Assembly: GCA_965263165.1 (NCBI GenBank)
Contig: OZ253584.1
Span: 1,798,001 to 1,862,000, forward strand
Source: SAR202-VII-2 sp965263165
Lineage (GTDB): Bacteria > Chloroflexota > Dehalococcoidia > Lucifugimonadales > SAR202-VII-2
Direction: 5' to 3'
DNA: 64,000 nt
The notes under the pieces are model-generated. The model ran no database searches. It saw nothing but the letters and a program-made list of their open reading frames with translations, and was not told the DNA's origin. Both the position numbers and the translations under genes were made by a program. Of the stretch, positions 16,792 through 24,254 are shown piece by piece (within the stretch, counting starts at the first letter, position 1; the number at the start of each line of letters is the position of its first letter).

Positions 16792-16798
16792 AGAGGAG

Positions 16799-17494
16799 CT
16801 AGACCGCCCCCGCCTGAACAAGGAGAGAGGAGAACACGGCTAGCCCGTCGGCGCCGCCCAGGATGGCTTCAACGCACCGCTCCGGATGGGGCATCATTCC
16901 CAGGACGTTGCCCGACTCGTTGGCGATGCCGGCTATGTTGTTCAGGGAGCCGTTGGGGTTGGCGTCCTGAGTGGGCTGGCCGTAGGCGTCCACGTAGCGG
17001 AAAGCCACGCGGCCTTCTTCTTCGAGCCGGGTGATGGTGTCCTGGCTGGCGAAGTAGTTGCCGTCGCCGTGGGAGATGGGAATCCGCAACACCTGGCCGG
17101 GGCTACAGCCGCGGGTGAAGGGGGTGGCGGCGTTGTCGACCCGAAGGTTGACCCATTGGCACCGGAATTGCAGGTGGTCGTTGCGGAGAAGGGCGCCGGG
17201 GAGGAGGCCCGACTCGCAGAGGACCTGGAACCCGTTGCAGATGCCCAGCACCAAGCCTCCCCGTTCGGCGTAGGCGCGCACCTCTTCCATGACCGGCGAG
17301 AGCTTGGCTATGGCGCCCGGCCGGAGGTAGTCGCCGTAGGAGAAGCCCCCGGGGAGGATGATGCAGTCTAGGCCGGACAGGTCGCGGTCCTTGTGCCAGA
17401 CGTAGCGCACGTCCTGCCCGAGCACGTCAGCCAGGGCGTGGTAACAGTCCGCGTCGCTCCAACTTCCGGGGAAGACAACGACGCCAAATCGCAT
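16799..17494 (-). CDS. purQ: Phosphoribosylformylglycinamidine synthase, glutaminase subunit PurQ
   Basis: This 231-aa class I glutamine amidotransferase supplies ammonia to PurL in the fourth step of purine synthesis. The catalytic Cys is in GLVLGICNGFQVL (about 86), and the His/Glu of the triad are in GMMPHPERCVE (about 201-203). The N-terminus RFGVVVFPGSWSDADC is typical of PurQ, as is the length of about 225-235. purL and purS are not in the window. The downstream gene begins only about 8 bases after its stop. Confidence 0.95.
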   Translation of the reverse strand: MRFGVVVFPGSWSDADCYHALADVLGQDVRYVWHKDRDLSGLDCIILPGGFSYGDYLRPGAIAKLSPVMEEVRAYAERGGLVLGICNGFQVLCESGLLPGALLRNDHLQFRCQWVNLRVDNAATPFTRGCSPGQVLRIPISHGDGNYFASQDTITRLEEEGRVAFRYVDAYGQPTQDANPNGSLNNIAGIANESGNVLGMMPHPERCVEAILGGADGLAVFSSLLVQAGAV

Positions 17495-17614
17495 TGAACC
17501 GTCCGGGGGAGGAAGATCGAAGGCGGGTACAGGATACCACCGTCGGGGGCCTGCGCCAAACGGGGGAGCGCAAATCCACCCCGCCTAACCTGTGTTGCGG
17601 CTCTCGGTGGGCGC

Positions 17615-18064
17615 TTAGCCGCCGGACAGCAGTTCCGTGACGACCTCGTTGACAAGAGCGCCATCGGCCTTGCCCTTGACTTGGGGCATCAGCCTGCCCA
17701 TGACCTTACCTTTGTCGCTGGGGGACGCGGCGCCCGCTTCTGCGATGGCCTGTTCGGCCAATGCAACGATGTCCTCCCTGCCGAGCTGCTCGGGCAGATA
17801 GGTCTGGAGAATGGCCAGTTCGCCCTCTTCCTTGGCGACGAGGTCGTCGCGGCCGCCCTGGCGGAACATGTCGATGCTTTCGCGGCGTTGCTTGACCTGT
17901 TTGGCAACGACTGTGAGGGCGGCCTCGTCATCCAGCGGTTCCCTTCTCGCTATCTCCTCATTGTGGATGGCGGATTTCAGGAAGCGCAGAACGTCGCGCC
18001 GGACGGCGTCGCCGGAGCGCATAGCCTGTTTGATGTCTTCGTCGAGTTGTTGTTGGATGGTCAT
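17615..18064 (-). CDS. GatB/YqeY domain protein
   Basis: This 149-aa helical protein of the YqeY family resembles the C-terminal tail domain of GatB, which recognises tRNA. Typical marks are the start TIQQQLDEDIKQAMRSGDA, then VLRFLKSAIHNEEI, and the ending DKGKVMGRLMPQVKGKADG. The length is normal. Its free-standing role is not well established; a tRNA- or RNA-related function is presumed. It lies 120 bases upstream of purQ on the same strand. Confidence 0.9.
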   Translation of the reverse strand: MTIQQQLDEDIKQAMRSGDAVRRDVLRFLKSAIHNEEIARREPLDDEAALTVVAKQVKQRRESIDMFRQGGRDDLVAKEEGELAILQTYLPEQLGREDIVALAEQAIAEAGAASPSDKGKVMGRLMPQVKGKADGALVNEVVTELLSGG

Positions 18065-18177
18065 AGGCGCGTCCCTGCGGCTTCGGGCGTCTCATGCCCC
18101 ATCAGCTATCTCTCTCGCTTTCAGCCAGCATAGCACATGGAAAAACGGGGGTGGTTTGGAAAGGGGTTCGGGAGTCC

Positions 18178-18600
18178 TCAACGCCGTCCTGAGGGCCTGT
18201 TCTCGACCCGGACCACAAGCTTCAGCCCCGACCACGTCTCGTCGATTGCAGCCACCTTCACGTCGACGAGGCCCAGGGGCAGGGCGACGTCTCTCACAAC
18301 GTCTTCGGTCACGTCCGTTGGCGCCCTTGAGGAGCGCTTGGGCCAGGACACCCATATCATGCCGTTGGGAGCGATACGCTGCCGGATCTCGTTGAGCTGG
18401 CGCTGGAGAACAGCCCTTGATGTCGCGAAGACGTGGGCAACGTCCAGCGGAGCGTCCTCGTTTTCCGCCAGCGACAGGTCGTCGGGAAGGGGGCCGAGCA
18501 GGCGGAGGTAGCCCTCCGGCGCTCCGAGGACGGCGATGTTCTGGCCGGCCTTGAGCCCCAATTTCTTGAGGAGGGGAGTTCCCGAATAGCCTGTGCTCAT
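18178..18600 (-). CDS. DUF3052-like protein
   Basis: This 140-aa protein starts GYSGTPLLKKLGLKAGQNIA and contains GMIWVSWPKRSSRAPTDVTE, the pattern of the DUF3052 family. The family has a compact alpha/beta fold with no established activity. A region around DVTEDVVRDVALPLGLVDVK is also conserved-looking. It has no cysteines or obvious catalytic set. It stands alone, about 110 bases upstream of the YqeY gene, and repeat element copy 2 starts about 100 bases beyond its 5' end. Confidence 0.8.
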   Translation of the reverse strand: MSTGYSGTPLLKKLGLKAGQNIAVLGAPEGYLRLLGPLPDDLSLAENEDAPLDVAHVFATSRAVLQRQLNEIRQRIAPNGMIWVSWPKRSSRAPTDVTEDVVRDVALPLGLVDVKVAAIDETWSGLKLVVRVENRPSGRR

Positions 18601-18792
18601 GGCGCTAGGGCCTGTTCACGCTGCTACGCCGAATTGCGCTGTCAAGAGAGGATTGTACAACTGCTAATACGCTTGCACCGAAAGTATAGGGCTTTCGTCC
18701 CGCCGAGCAGGGCGCAGGCCAAGCCAGACCCTCTGCTGAAGGAGGGCGCACGCCACAACAAGACTCCCCCTCCAGGTTATGCCACCACCCCC

Positions 18793-18821
18793 TTGCAAAA
18801 TACGAACGATTGTGCTATAAT
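18793..18821 (+). promoter_or_regulatory. Promoter of repeat element copy 2
   Basis: TTGCAA and a consensus TATAAT are separated by exactly 17 bases, and the -10 is preceded by GTGC. This is one of the best sigma-70-type promoters in the window. It is conserved in sequence and spacing in copies 3 and 4. Confidence 0.8.
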
Positions 18822-18826
18822 ATCCT

Positions 18827-19021
18827 CATGAAGTGGGCCGCCGGCCCGCTTCTCTTTCTCGGAGCCTGCCGCATAACGTATGTACTGGGGGCTAACCACA
18901 GAGAATCCCCCTGTGGCAGGGGCGCTGAGGGAACACCCCAAGGGGCAAGACCGTCCGAGGAAGGTTGGGACCGGAGCGCATGCCGTTGTAAGGCACAGGC
19001 TCTTTGGAGCCATCCCGCTCC
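18827..19021 (+). ncRNA. Putative structured RNA of repeat element, copy 2
   Basis: About 195 nt start just after the promoter. Visible pairings are as follows. A first hairpin has arms GAAGTGGGCC and GGCCCGCTTC (18830-18852). CCACAG pairs with CTGTGG around AGAATCCCC. TGCC pairs with GGCA near 18990. A long-range pairing is possible between GAGCCTG (about 18855) and CAGGCTC (about 18997), competing with a local GGCTC-TTTG-GAGCC hairpin. Sequence is nearly the same in copies 3 and 4. No terminator U-run follows; transcription would continue into the phased array. The function is unknown. Confidence 0.55.
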
Positions 19022-19121
19022 GTAACGAATCGTAACGGCTCCGTAACACCTAGTAACGACTGTGTAACGACTGGTAACGCCCTTGTAACGCCTTGTAACG
19101 CCTTTGTAACGGCTCCGTGCC
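19022..19121 (+). repeat. Helically phased GTAAC array, copy 2
   Basis: GTAAC begins at 19022, 19032, 19043, 19053, 19064, 19074, 19085, 19095 and 19106, followed by GTGCC at 19117. The steps alternate 10, 11, 10, 11, 10, 11, 10, 11, then 11. This equals a 21-bp repeat made of two half units, or two turns of B-DNA. All units therefore face the same side of the helix. Confidence 0.9.
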
Positions 19122-19256
19122 TGCAAACCCCGAAATCCGGCTGATAAACGTTACAAAAATACAATCAAAGGCCGTCTCTGCCCCCAAGTACGAGGGCAGG
19201 TCAGGAAGCGTCCCTATCCGGCTATGCCGCGCCCCACGGACTTGTGCAGACTATCC

Positions 19257-19397
19257 CTAACGCAGGTGCTCCTGGCATCCCACGGCGTAGGCTTCCCTGA
19301 TCCACCCGGCGACCTGTTCATCGAGCTGACTTGTTTCTGCAACGCGCAGCAGGTGGACGTAGGTCTTGAAGAGGCTGAACGTGGATGTGCCGATCAT
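19257..19397 (-). CDS. Possible small protein, 46 aa
   Basis: A 46-aa frame reads MIGTSTFSLFKTYVHLLRVA and then ETSQLDEQVAGWIREAYAVG before its end. It has a good ribosome site, AGAGGA, 8 bases before the ATG. It is amphipathic and Cys appears once. No family is recognised. It lies between repeat copy 2 and the divergent molybdopterin hydroxylase gene and stops where the repeat's outer end begins. It could be a chance frame. Confidence 0.35.
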   Translation of the reverse strand: MIGTSTFSLFKTYVHLLRVAETSQLDEQVAGWIREAYAVGCQEHLR

Positions 19398-19536
19398 GCG
19401 GGGTTTCCTCTTGGCCCTGGGCCGGATAGTATACGGGGGTTGAATGGAGAACGCTCCAGGCGCAGGCCGCATTGCGGCGACTGCGCCAAGATTCCATTGA
19501 AGCGACTGAAGCGACAACTATGATGAAGGAACAACG

Positions 19537-21789
19537 ATGACAACGACAACCCAGTTCCGGTACATCGGCAGGCCCGCCAAGCGGGTGGACGGTCTGGACA
19601 AGGTGACTGGCGGAGCTCGCTACACCGCCGACGTTTCTTTCCCGTGGATGCTGTGGGCCAAGATCCTTCGCAGCCCCCACCCCCACGCCCGCATTCGCAG
19701 CATCGACGCGGCGGGGGCGCGGCGGATGGAGGGCGTCCAAGCGGTCTTCACGGCGGGGGACGTTCCGGGCGTGCTGGTGGGACGCAACGTCAAGGACCTG
19801 CCGCTGCTGGCGCGCGACCGTGTCCGCTTCTTCGGGGAAAGGGTGGCGATGGTCGTTGCCGACACCGCCGACGTAGCCGAGGAAGCGCTTGGGCTGATCG
19901 ATGTTGATTACGAGCCGCTGCCGGCGGTGGACAACCCGTTGGAGGCCAAGCGGGCAGGGGCGCCGGATCTGCACCCGGACTTCGAGTCCTACGAGGTTCC
20001 GCCGGGCCTGTGGAAGGACCCCCGTCCCGGCGACGCGTCGCCCAACGTGTACGGGAGGAAGATATGGGCTAAGGGCAACATCGAGGAGGGCTTCGCGCAG
20101 GCGGATGTCATTCTGGAGCATACCTACCACACGCCGGTTGAGCACCAGGGCTACTTGGAGCCGCACGCCACCGTTGCGAAGGTTGCTGAGGACGGGAGCT
20201 TTGACGTGTGGGCGCACAACAAGCAGCCCCATAACTTAAGGAAGTGGACGGCGGAAGCGTTGGGGGTGGCGCCCGAACAGGTGCGGATCAACGTCACGTA
20301 CATTGGCGGAGACTTTGGCGGGAAGAGCACGGTCATGGACGTGCCCCTAGTCTGTCTAGCCGCTAAGGTAACGGGTCGTCCGGTCAAGCTGGTGCTAACC
20401 TACACCGAGGAACTCATGGCCGCCGACCCCCGCCACGAGAGCTACATCTGGCTGAAGGCGGGCGTGAAGAAGGACGGGACCATCGTTGCTTGGCAGGCGG
20501 ACGCCACGTTCAACAGCGGGGCGTATGCGGCCTTCAAGCCCGGGGGGTTCCTTGGCGCGGCCCATCAACTGGGCGGGACCTACAACCTGCCCAACACGCT
20601 GCTGCAGGCGGACAACGTCTATACGAACACGGTGCCTTGCGGGCCGTGCCGGGCGCCCGGCTCTCCACAGGCCAACTTTGCGGTGGAGTCGCACATGGAC
20701 GCCATTGCGGAGAAGCTGGGGATGGACCCCCTGGAGATTCGGCTGAAGAATGTGCTGCGGGACGGCGACGCGAACGCCACGGGCCATCGGTGGTTAGGGA
20801 TACGGGCGGAGGAGACGTTGCGGAGGGCCGCCGAGATGATAGGGTGGGGCGGCCCGAAGGGGCCGGGAGTGGGGCGCGGCATCGTGCTGTTCGAGCATGG
20901 CACGGGCGGCGGGAACAGCAACGCTCGCGTTGTCCTGGAGGAAGATGGGAAGGTTCGAGTCGAGAGCCAGATATACGACATGGGGGCCGGTACGCTGACG
21001 GTGCAGCAGCTCATCGTGGCCGAGGAGTTGGGTCTGTCGCCGGAGCGCGTCAGCGCGGTATCGGTGAACACCGACCACTTTGTGCCCGACTCGGGGATGG
21101 GCGCCAGCCGCACGACCAACGTTGCTGGCCACGCCGCGTTGTTGGCCGTGCGACAGCTGAAGGACGCGCTGGCGGCCTCGGCGGCGGCCTTGCTGGAAGC
21201 GCCAGCCGAGGACTTGGTAATAGACGGCGGGGCGGTCCACGTGGTGGGGTCGCCGGAGCGGCGGGTTACGCTGGCGGAAGTCGCCCAACGCCGCGCCGGG
21301 CAGGGCGGGATTCTGGAAGGCTCGGCGCGGTACGAGGCCACGGCGGAGGAGTACACGTCCTTCTGCACCCAGGCCATGGAGGTAGTGGTCGACTCGGAGA
21401 CGGGGCAGGTGGACATCGTGAAGATGGTCTCGGTGGTGGACGCCGGGGTCATCATCAATCCGGTGGGGTTCCTGGGGCAGGTGGAGGGCGGCGTGATCAA
21501 CGGCCTGGGCTTCGGGGTGATGTCGGAGCTGGTGATGGATGGCGGGCGGGTCACGACGCTCCACCTGGGCGACTACAAGCTTCCCAACATTCAAGACATT
21601 CCACCCCACGAGGTGGACTACATCGAGGAGCCCAGCGGCCACACGCCCTACGGGGGCAAGGGGGTGGGGGAGACGACGAATCCGGCCGTGCCCGGTCTCT
21701 TCGCCAACGCCGTCGCCGACGCCACGGGGTTCCGGTGCTTCAGTCTGCCGGTCTCGGCGGAGAAGATTCAGCAGGGGCTGAGAGGGTGA
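19537..21789 (+). CDS. Xanthine dehydrogenase-family molybdopterin-binding (large) subunit
   Basis: This 750-aa protein is of the CoxL/XdhB type. An N-terminal aldehyde oxidase/xanthine dehydrogenase hammerhead domain (about 20-125) is followed by the molybdenum-cofactor domain. GGDFGGKS is at about 250 and the active-site loop VPCGPCRAPGSPQA at about 366. Another cofactor region is DMGAGTLTVQQLIVAEELGL, and the catalytic Glu is in GGKGVGETTNP (about 707). It lacks the AYXCXFR loop of true CO dehydrogenases. Its FAD and 2Fe-2S partner subunits are not next to it, so it must borrow them or work differently. It probably hydroxylates an aromatic or heterocyclic compound or an aldehyde. A ribosome site, AAGGAA, precedes the ATG. 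Confidence 0.88.
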   Translation: MTTTTQFRYIGRPAKRVDGLDKVTGGARYTADVSFPWMLWAKILRSPHPHARIRSIDAAGARRMEGVQAVFTAGDVPGVLVGRNVKDLPLLARDRVRFFGERVAMVVADTADVAEEALGLIDVDYEPLPAVDNPLEAKRAGAPDLHPDFESYEVPPGLWKDPRPGDASPNVYGRKIWAKGNIEEGFAQADVILEHTYHTPVEHQGYLEPHATVAKVAEDGSFDVWAHNKQPHNLRKWTAEALGVAPEQVRINVTYIGGDFGGKSTVMDVPLVCLAAKVTGRPVKLVLTYTEELMAADPRHESYIWLKAGVKKDGTIVAWQADATFNSGAYAAFKPGGFLGAAHQLGGTYNLPNTLLQADNVYTNTVPCGPCRAPGSPQANFAVESHMDAIAEKLGMDPLEIRLKNVLRDGDANATGHRWLGIRAEETLRRAAEMIGWGGPKGPGVGRGIVLFEHGTGGGNSNARVVLEEDGKVRVESQIYDMGAGTLTVQQLIVAEELGLSPERVSAVSVNTDHFVPDSGMGASRTTNVAGHAALLAVRQLKDALAASAAALLEAPAEDLVIDGGAVHVVGSPERRVTLAEVAQRRAGQGGILEGSARYEATAEEYTSFCTQAMEVVVDSETGQVDIVKMVSVVDAGVIINPVGFLGQVEGGVINGLGFGVMSELVMDGGRVTTLHLGDYKLPNIQDIPPHEVDYIEEPSGHTPYGGKGVGETTNPAVPGLFANAVADATGFRCFSLPVSAEKIQQGLRG

Positions 21790-21817
21790 AGAACCCCCTT
21801 CCTGCCTGGGGGAGCAC

Positions 21818-21853
21818 CTCCTAACCTTCCCTCGAGTACGGGGACATGGGCAG
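21818..21853. repeat. Short intergenic palindromic repeat
   Basis: CTCCTAACCTTCCCTCGAG is followed by TACGGGGACATGGGCAGG. It is the same family as the units at 7592, 32134 and 36301, and lies between the hydroxylase gene and tRNA-Gln. Confidence 0.55.
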
Positions 21854-21874
21854 GAGGGTGCGAGTGGTTGCGGG

Positions 21875-21948
21875 TGGCTGCCCGGCCTGGGTTCGAACCA
21901 GGGATTTCAGCTCCAAAGGCTGACGTGCTACCACTACACCACCGGGCA
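21875..21948 (-). tRNA. tRNA-Gln (anticodon TTG)
   Basis: The cloverleaf is complete on the minus strand. The acceptor TGCCCGG pairs with CCGGGCA, and the D-arm is GTG..CAC. The anticodon stem TCAGC/GCTGA has loop CTTTGGA, giving anticodon TTG, which reads CAA (Gln). The T-arm is CCTGG-TTCGAAC-CCAGG, the discriminator is G, and an encoded CCA follows. The mature part without CCA is 21878-21948. Confidence 0.93.
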
Positions 21949-21993
21949 GCGGGGCGGGTTGCGCGTGGGGGGAAGAAGCGTGGGATTGCCCAC

Positions 21994-22002
21994 ATTATAG
22001 CA
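21994..22002 (-). promoter_or_regulatory. Extended -10 promoter for tRNA-Gln
   Basis: TGCTATAAT on the minus strand is a consensus -10 with an extended TG motif, about 46 bases upstream of the tRNA 5' end. No good -35 is seen at 17 bases. Confidence 0.55.
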
Positions 22003-22119
22003 CGGGGTAACCCCTGACTCGCGGGCGCGTCTCCTTGTTCGGCCTGGTTGCTTGGGTTACCATGAATAGCCGAGGCTGGGAACGTTCCCTTGCCTGTCAA
22101 TCTCCCCCGGACGGTCCCC

Positions 22120-22884
22120 ATGAGCAAACTTGTTGAGAAGCTGGAGCACATCGAGGCCGGCAGTCCCCAGCCGTTGGGCTTCGGCGCTCGCTCCGCCCAA
22201 GGCCGGGCCTCTTCAATGCTTCTTCTCGTCTGCGTAGCGGCGAAGGACGCGGATAAGGCGAAAAGCCTCGAGCCTCTGGGCATCGACGGGGTCATCATCA
22301 AGACTGACGATCCCGCTTCCGCGGAAGGGCCGGTTGACGGCCTGCTATGGGGGGCCTGGCTGGGCGAGGCAAGCAGCGGCGACATCGACGCGCTCAAGGA
22401 GAAGGGCTGCGATTTCGTGGTTTTCCAGCCGGAGAATATGCCCCTTGCCGCGTTGGACCGCGAGGACGAGGGCCGTATGCTGGTATTGGGCGCTGACCTC
22501 ACCCACGAGCAGCGGCGCACCGTTGACTCGCTGCCCGTGGACGTGGTGCTGATAGCCCCGGACGGCGACGGCGATTCCCTAACCGTCAAGGGCCTCATGG
22601 ACATTCTGACGATGGCCTGGGGCGCAGGGAAGCCGGCACTGCTGCTGTGGAACGGCCCCCTGACCACGGGGGAGCTGGAGGGCCTGCGCGGCGCCGACAT
22701 CAATGGCATCGTGGTGGACGCGTCGAAGGCGGGCAAGGGGGTGATCGAGGGCCTCAAAGGAGCCATCGACAGCCTTCCGCGAAAGGCCCGCCGCCAGCGG
22801 GGAGGGCCGCGGAGGGCCACCGTCCCCAACGCCGCCGGCTTCATTACCGATGTGGAAGACGATTACGAAGAGGACGACGAATAG
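22120..22884 (+). CDS. Conserved-looking protein of unknown function, possibly TIM-barrel-like
   Basis: This protein of about 254 aa starts MSKLVEKLEHIEAGSPQPLG. It has alternating strands and helices of a beta/alpha barrel style: LLVCVAAKD, GIDGVIIKTDD, GCDFVVFQPEN, VDVVLIAPDGDGD, KPALLLWNGP and INGIVVDASKAG. There is a very acidic tail (VEDDYEEDDE) after a basic stretch (RKARRQRGGPRR). No catalytic motif is recognised. A longer in-frame start at 22090 exists; I prefer 22120 because the extra residues look unstructured. The gene stands downstream of the tRNA-Gln promoter on the other strand, so the two are divergent. Confidence 0.7.
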   Translation: MSKLVEKLEHIEAGSPQPLGFGARSAQGRASSMLLLVCVAAKDADKAKSLEPLGIDGVIIKTDDPASAEGPVDGLLWGAWLGEASSGDIDALKEKGCDFVVFQPENMPLAALDREDEGRMLVLGADLTHEQRRTVDSLPVDVVLIAPDGDGDSLTVKGLMDILTMAWGAGKPALLLWNGPLTTGELEGLRGADINGIVVDASKAGKGVIEGLKGAIDSLPRKARRQRGGPRRATVPNAAGFITDVEDDYEEDDE

Positions 22885-22933
22885 CTCTCGCGACCCCAGG
22901 CGCCACTGAAGCCTCGGCCTCTGGAGATGGATA

Positions 22934-23080
22934 ATGCCGGACCTTGCTCCGAGCGCCTGGATCTGGCTCGTTCTCACCGGAGTCCTGTCTCTCCTTGTTT
23001 TTCTTGCTGTCCGCGGAGTCATTCACCGCGGCTACGCGCGCTGTGGAAGAGGAGACCGGGGCCGCCAGGCCTGTGCCTGA
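22934..23080 (+). CDS. Small single-span membrane protein, 48 aa
   Basis: A 48-aa frame reads MPDLAPSAWIWLVLTGVLSL, then a strongly hydrophobic LVFLAVRGVI and a basic tail. It has one predicted transmembrane helix at about residues 9-27 with the basic end inside. GGAG lies 8 bases before the ATG. It sits in the 215-base gap between the unknown protein and the amidohydrolase gene, all on the plus strand. The function is unknown. Confidence 0.5.
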   Translation: MPDLAPSAWIWLVLTGVLSLLVFLAVRGVIHRGYARCGRGDRGRQACA

Positions 23081-23099
23081 AGACTCGCCGGAGTGAACG

Positions 23100-24254
23100 A
23101 TGACAGATCCAAGCTATGACCTGCTCCTCAGGGGCGGGGTCCTCCTGGACCCGGGCCAGGGCGTCCATCAGCGGCGGGATGTCGCTTTCACCGGCGGCAG
23201 GGTGGCCTGCGTTGCCGAGAATATAGACCCGGCAGCGGCATCCCAGGCGCTGGACGTCTCCGGGAAGCTGGTGACGCCGGGCCTGATCGACATTCACGGT
23301 CACTACTATCACGGGAGCGGCGCTCTTTCGGTGGACGCTAGGCAGAGCGCGCTGCCGGCGGGAGTGACGACGATCGTGGATGCGGGTAGCGCGGGTTGGG
23401 CCAACTACGGGGCCCTGCGCGACTACGTGGGGCCAGCCAGCGGCCTACGGGTGCTTGCGTTTCTTCATATCGGCGCCATTGGGCTGGTGACCAGCCAGGT
23501 GCTGAGGGGGGAGCTTCACGACACTCGCGTCATCGACGTGGATAGGGCGGCCCAGCACGTTCTGGACAACCCCGGATTCGCCGTTGGCGTGAAGGTTCGC
23601 ATGTTCATCGACTCCATCGCGCACTGGGAAGCGCAGCAGGTGTTGCGGCAGGCCCGCGCCGCCGCGGACCAGAGCAAGACGCGCCTCATGGTGCATGTCA
23701 GCAACCCGCCCATTCCACTGCCTGAGATCCTGGACGTTATGGGGCAGGGGGACGTGGTGACGCACGTGTACAACGGCCACCAGGAGCGCATCCTCGATGG
23801 CCAGGGCAGGGTGAGGCGGGAGGTGCGGGCTGCAATGGACCGGGGAGTCGTGATGGACGTGGCGCACGCAGGCGTTCACTGCGATATCAACGTCGTTCGC
23901 GAGGCCCTGGCCCAGGGGTTCCCACCGACCACCATCAGCACCGATATCCACCGGGGCCCGGCCGACCGGGTCGTCTACCAGATGAACGAGCTCATTGGCA
24001 AGTTCGCGGCGCTGGGCCTACCACTTCAGGATGCGGTGGCCGCCAGCACGGTCCGGCCCGCTGAGGTTCTGGGCCTGGCTGATGAGATTGGCTCGTTGGG
24101 GGCCGGCATGGCCGGCGACGCCGCCATCTTCGACATCGAGGAGGGGGGGAGCTCTTGGCGGGATGCTGCCGGGAACACGATCCAGGGCAACTTCGCGCTG
24201 CGCACCTTCGCCACGGTGCGCGAGGGTCTCGTTGTCTGGCGGCGCCCCGAATGA
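23100..24254 (+). CDS. Amidohydrolase/deacetylase family metallohydrolase (dihydroorotase-like)
   Basis: This 384-aa protein of the cyclic amidohydrolase group begins YDLLLRGGVLLDPGQGVHQR and has the binuclear-metal motif GLIDIHGHYYHGSG (His-x-His at about 67-69). A likely carbamylated Lys is in GVKVRMFID (about 163), metal His residues are in LMVHVSNPP and THVYNGH, and Asp is in STDIHRGP (about 282). This arrangement matches the 'amidohydrolase/deacetylase' subgroup related to dihydroorotases. It overlaps the start of otsB by four bases (ATGA), so the two are coupled even though no metabolic link is obvious. Confidence 0.85.
   Translation: MTDPSYDLLLRGGVLLDPGQGVHQRRDVAFTGGRVACVAENIDPAAASQALDVSGKLVTPGLIDIHGHYYHGSGALSVDARQSALPAGVTTIVDAGSAGWANYGALRDYVGPASGLRVLAFLHIGAIGLVTSQVLRGELHDTRVIDVDRAAQHVLDNPGFAVGVKVRMFIDSIAHWEAQQVLRQARAAADQSKTRLMVHVSNPPIPLPEILDVMGQGDVVTHVYNGHQERILDGQGRVRREVRAAMDRGVVMDVAHAGVHCDINVVREALAQGFPPTTISTDIHRGPADRVVYQMNELIGKFAALGLPLQDAVAASTVRPAEVLGLADEIGSLGAGMAGDAAIFDIEEGGSSWRDAAGNTIQGNFALRTFATVREGLVVWRRPE

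Larger units (their letters stand above)
18698..19258 (+). repeat. Dispersed structured repeat element, copy 2
   Basis: This is the clearest copy. In order it has an upstream module (18698-18792, matching copies 3 and 4: AGGCCAAGCCAGACC and CCACAACAAGAC), a promoter, an RNA-like segment and a phased array. A tail then contains CCCCGAAATCCGGCTGAT, a short palindromic repeat near 19187, and an outer end matching that of copy 1. No protein gene is convincing here. The longest plus-strand frame after the promoter (MKWAAGPLLF...) is not preserved in copies 1 and 3. Confidence 0.85.

Noticed and set aside
18827..19021. Identification of the repeat RNA as SRP RNA, RNase P RNA, tmRNA or 6S RNA
   Set aside because: The conserved cores of these RNAs are not present, and four copies in 64 kb would be unusual for any of them.
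18828..19025. Possible peptide gene (MKWAAGPLLF...) right after the promoter of repeat copy 2
   Set aside because: The ATG is missing in copy 1, the frame stops after 22 codons in copy 4, and changes among copies do not respect codon positions, while hairpin arms are mostly kept.
19022..19121. CRISPR array
   Set aside because: Units are 10-11 bp with no 25-40 bp direct repeats, no unique spacers and no cas genes in the window.
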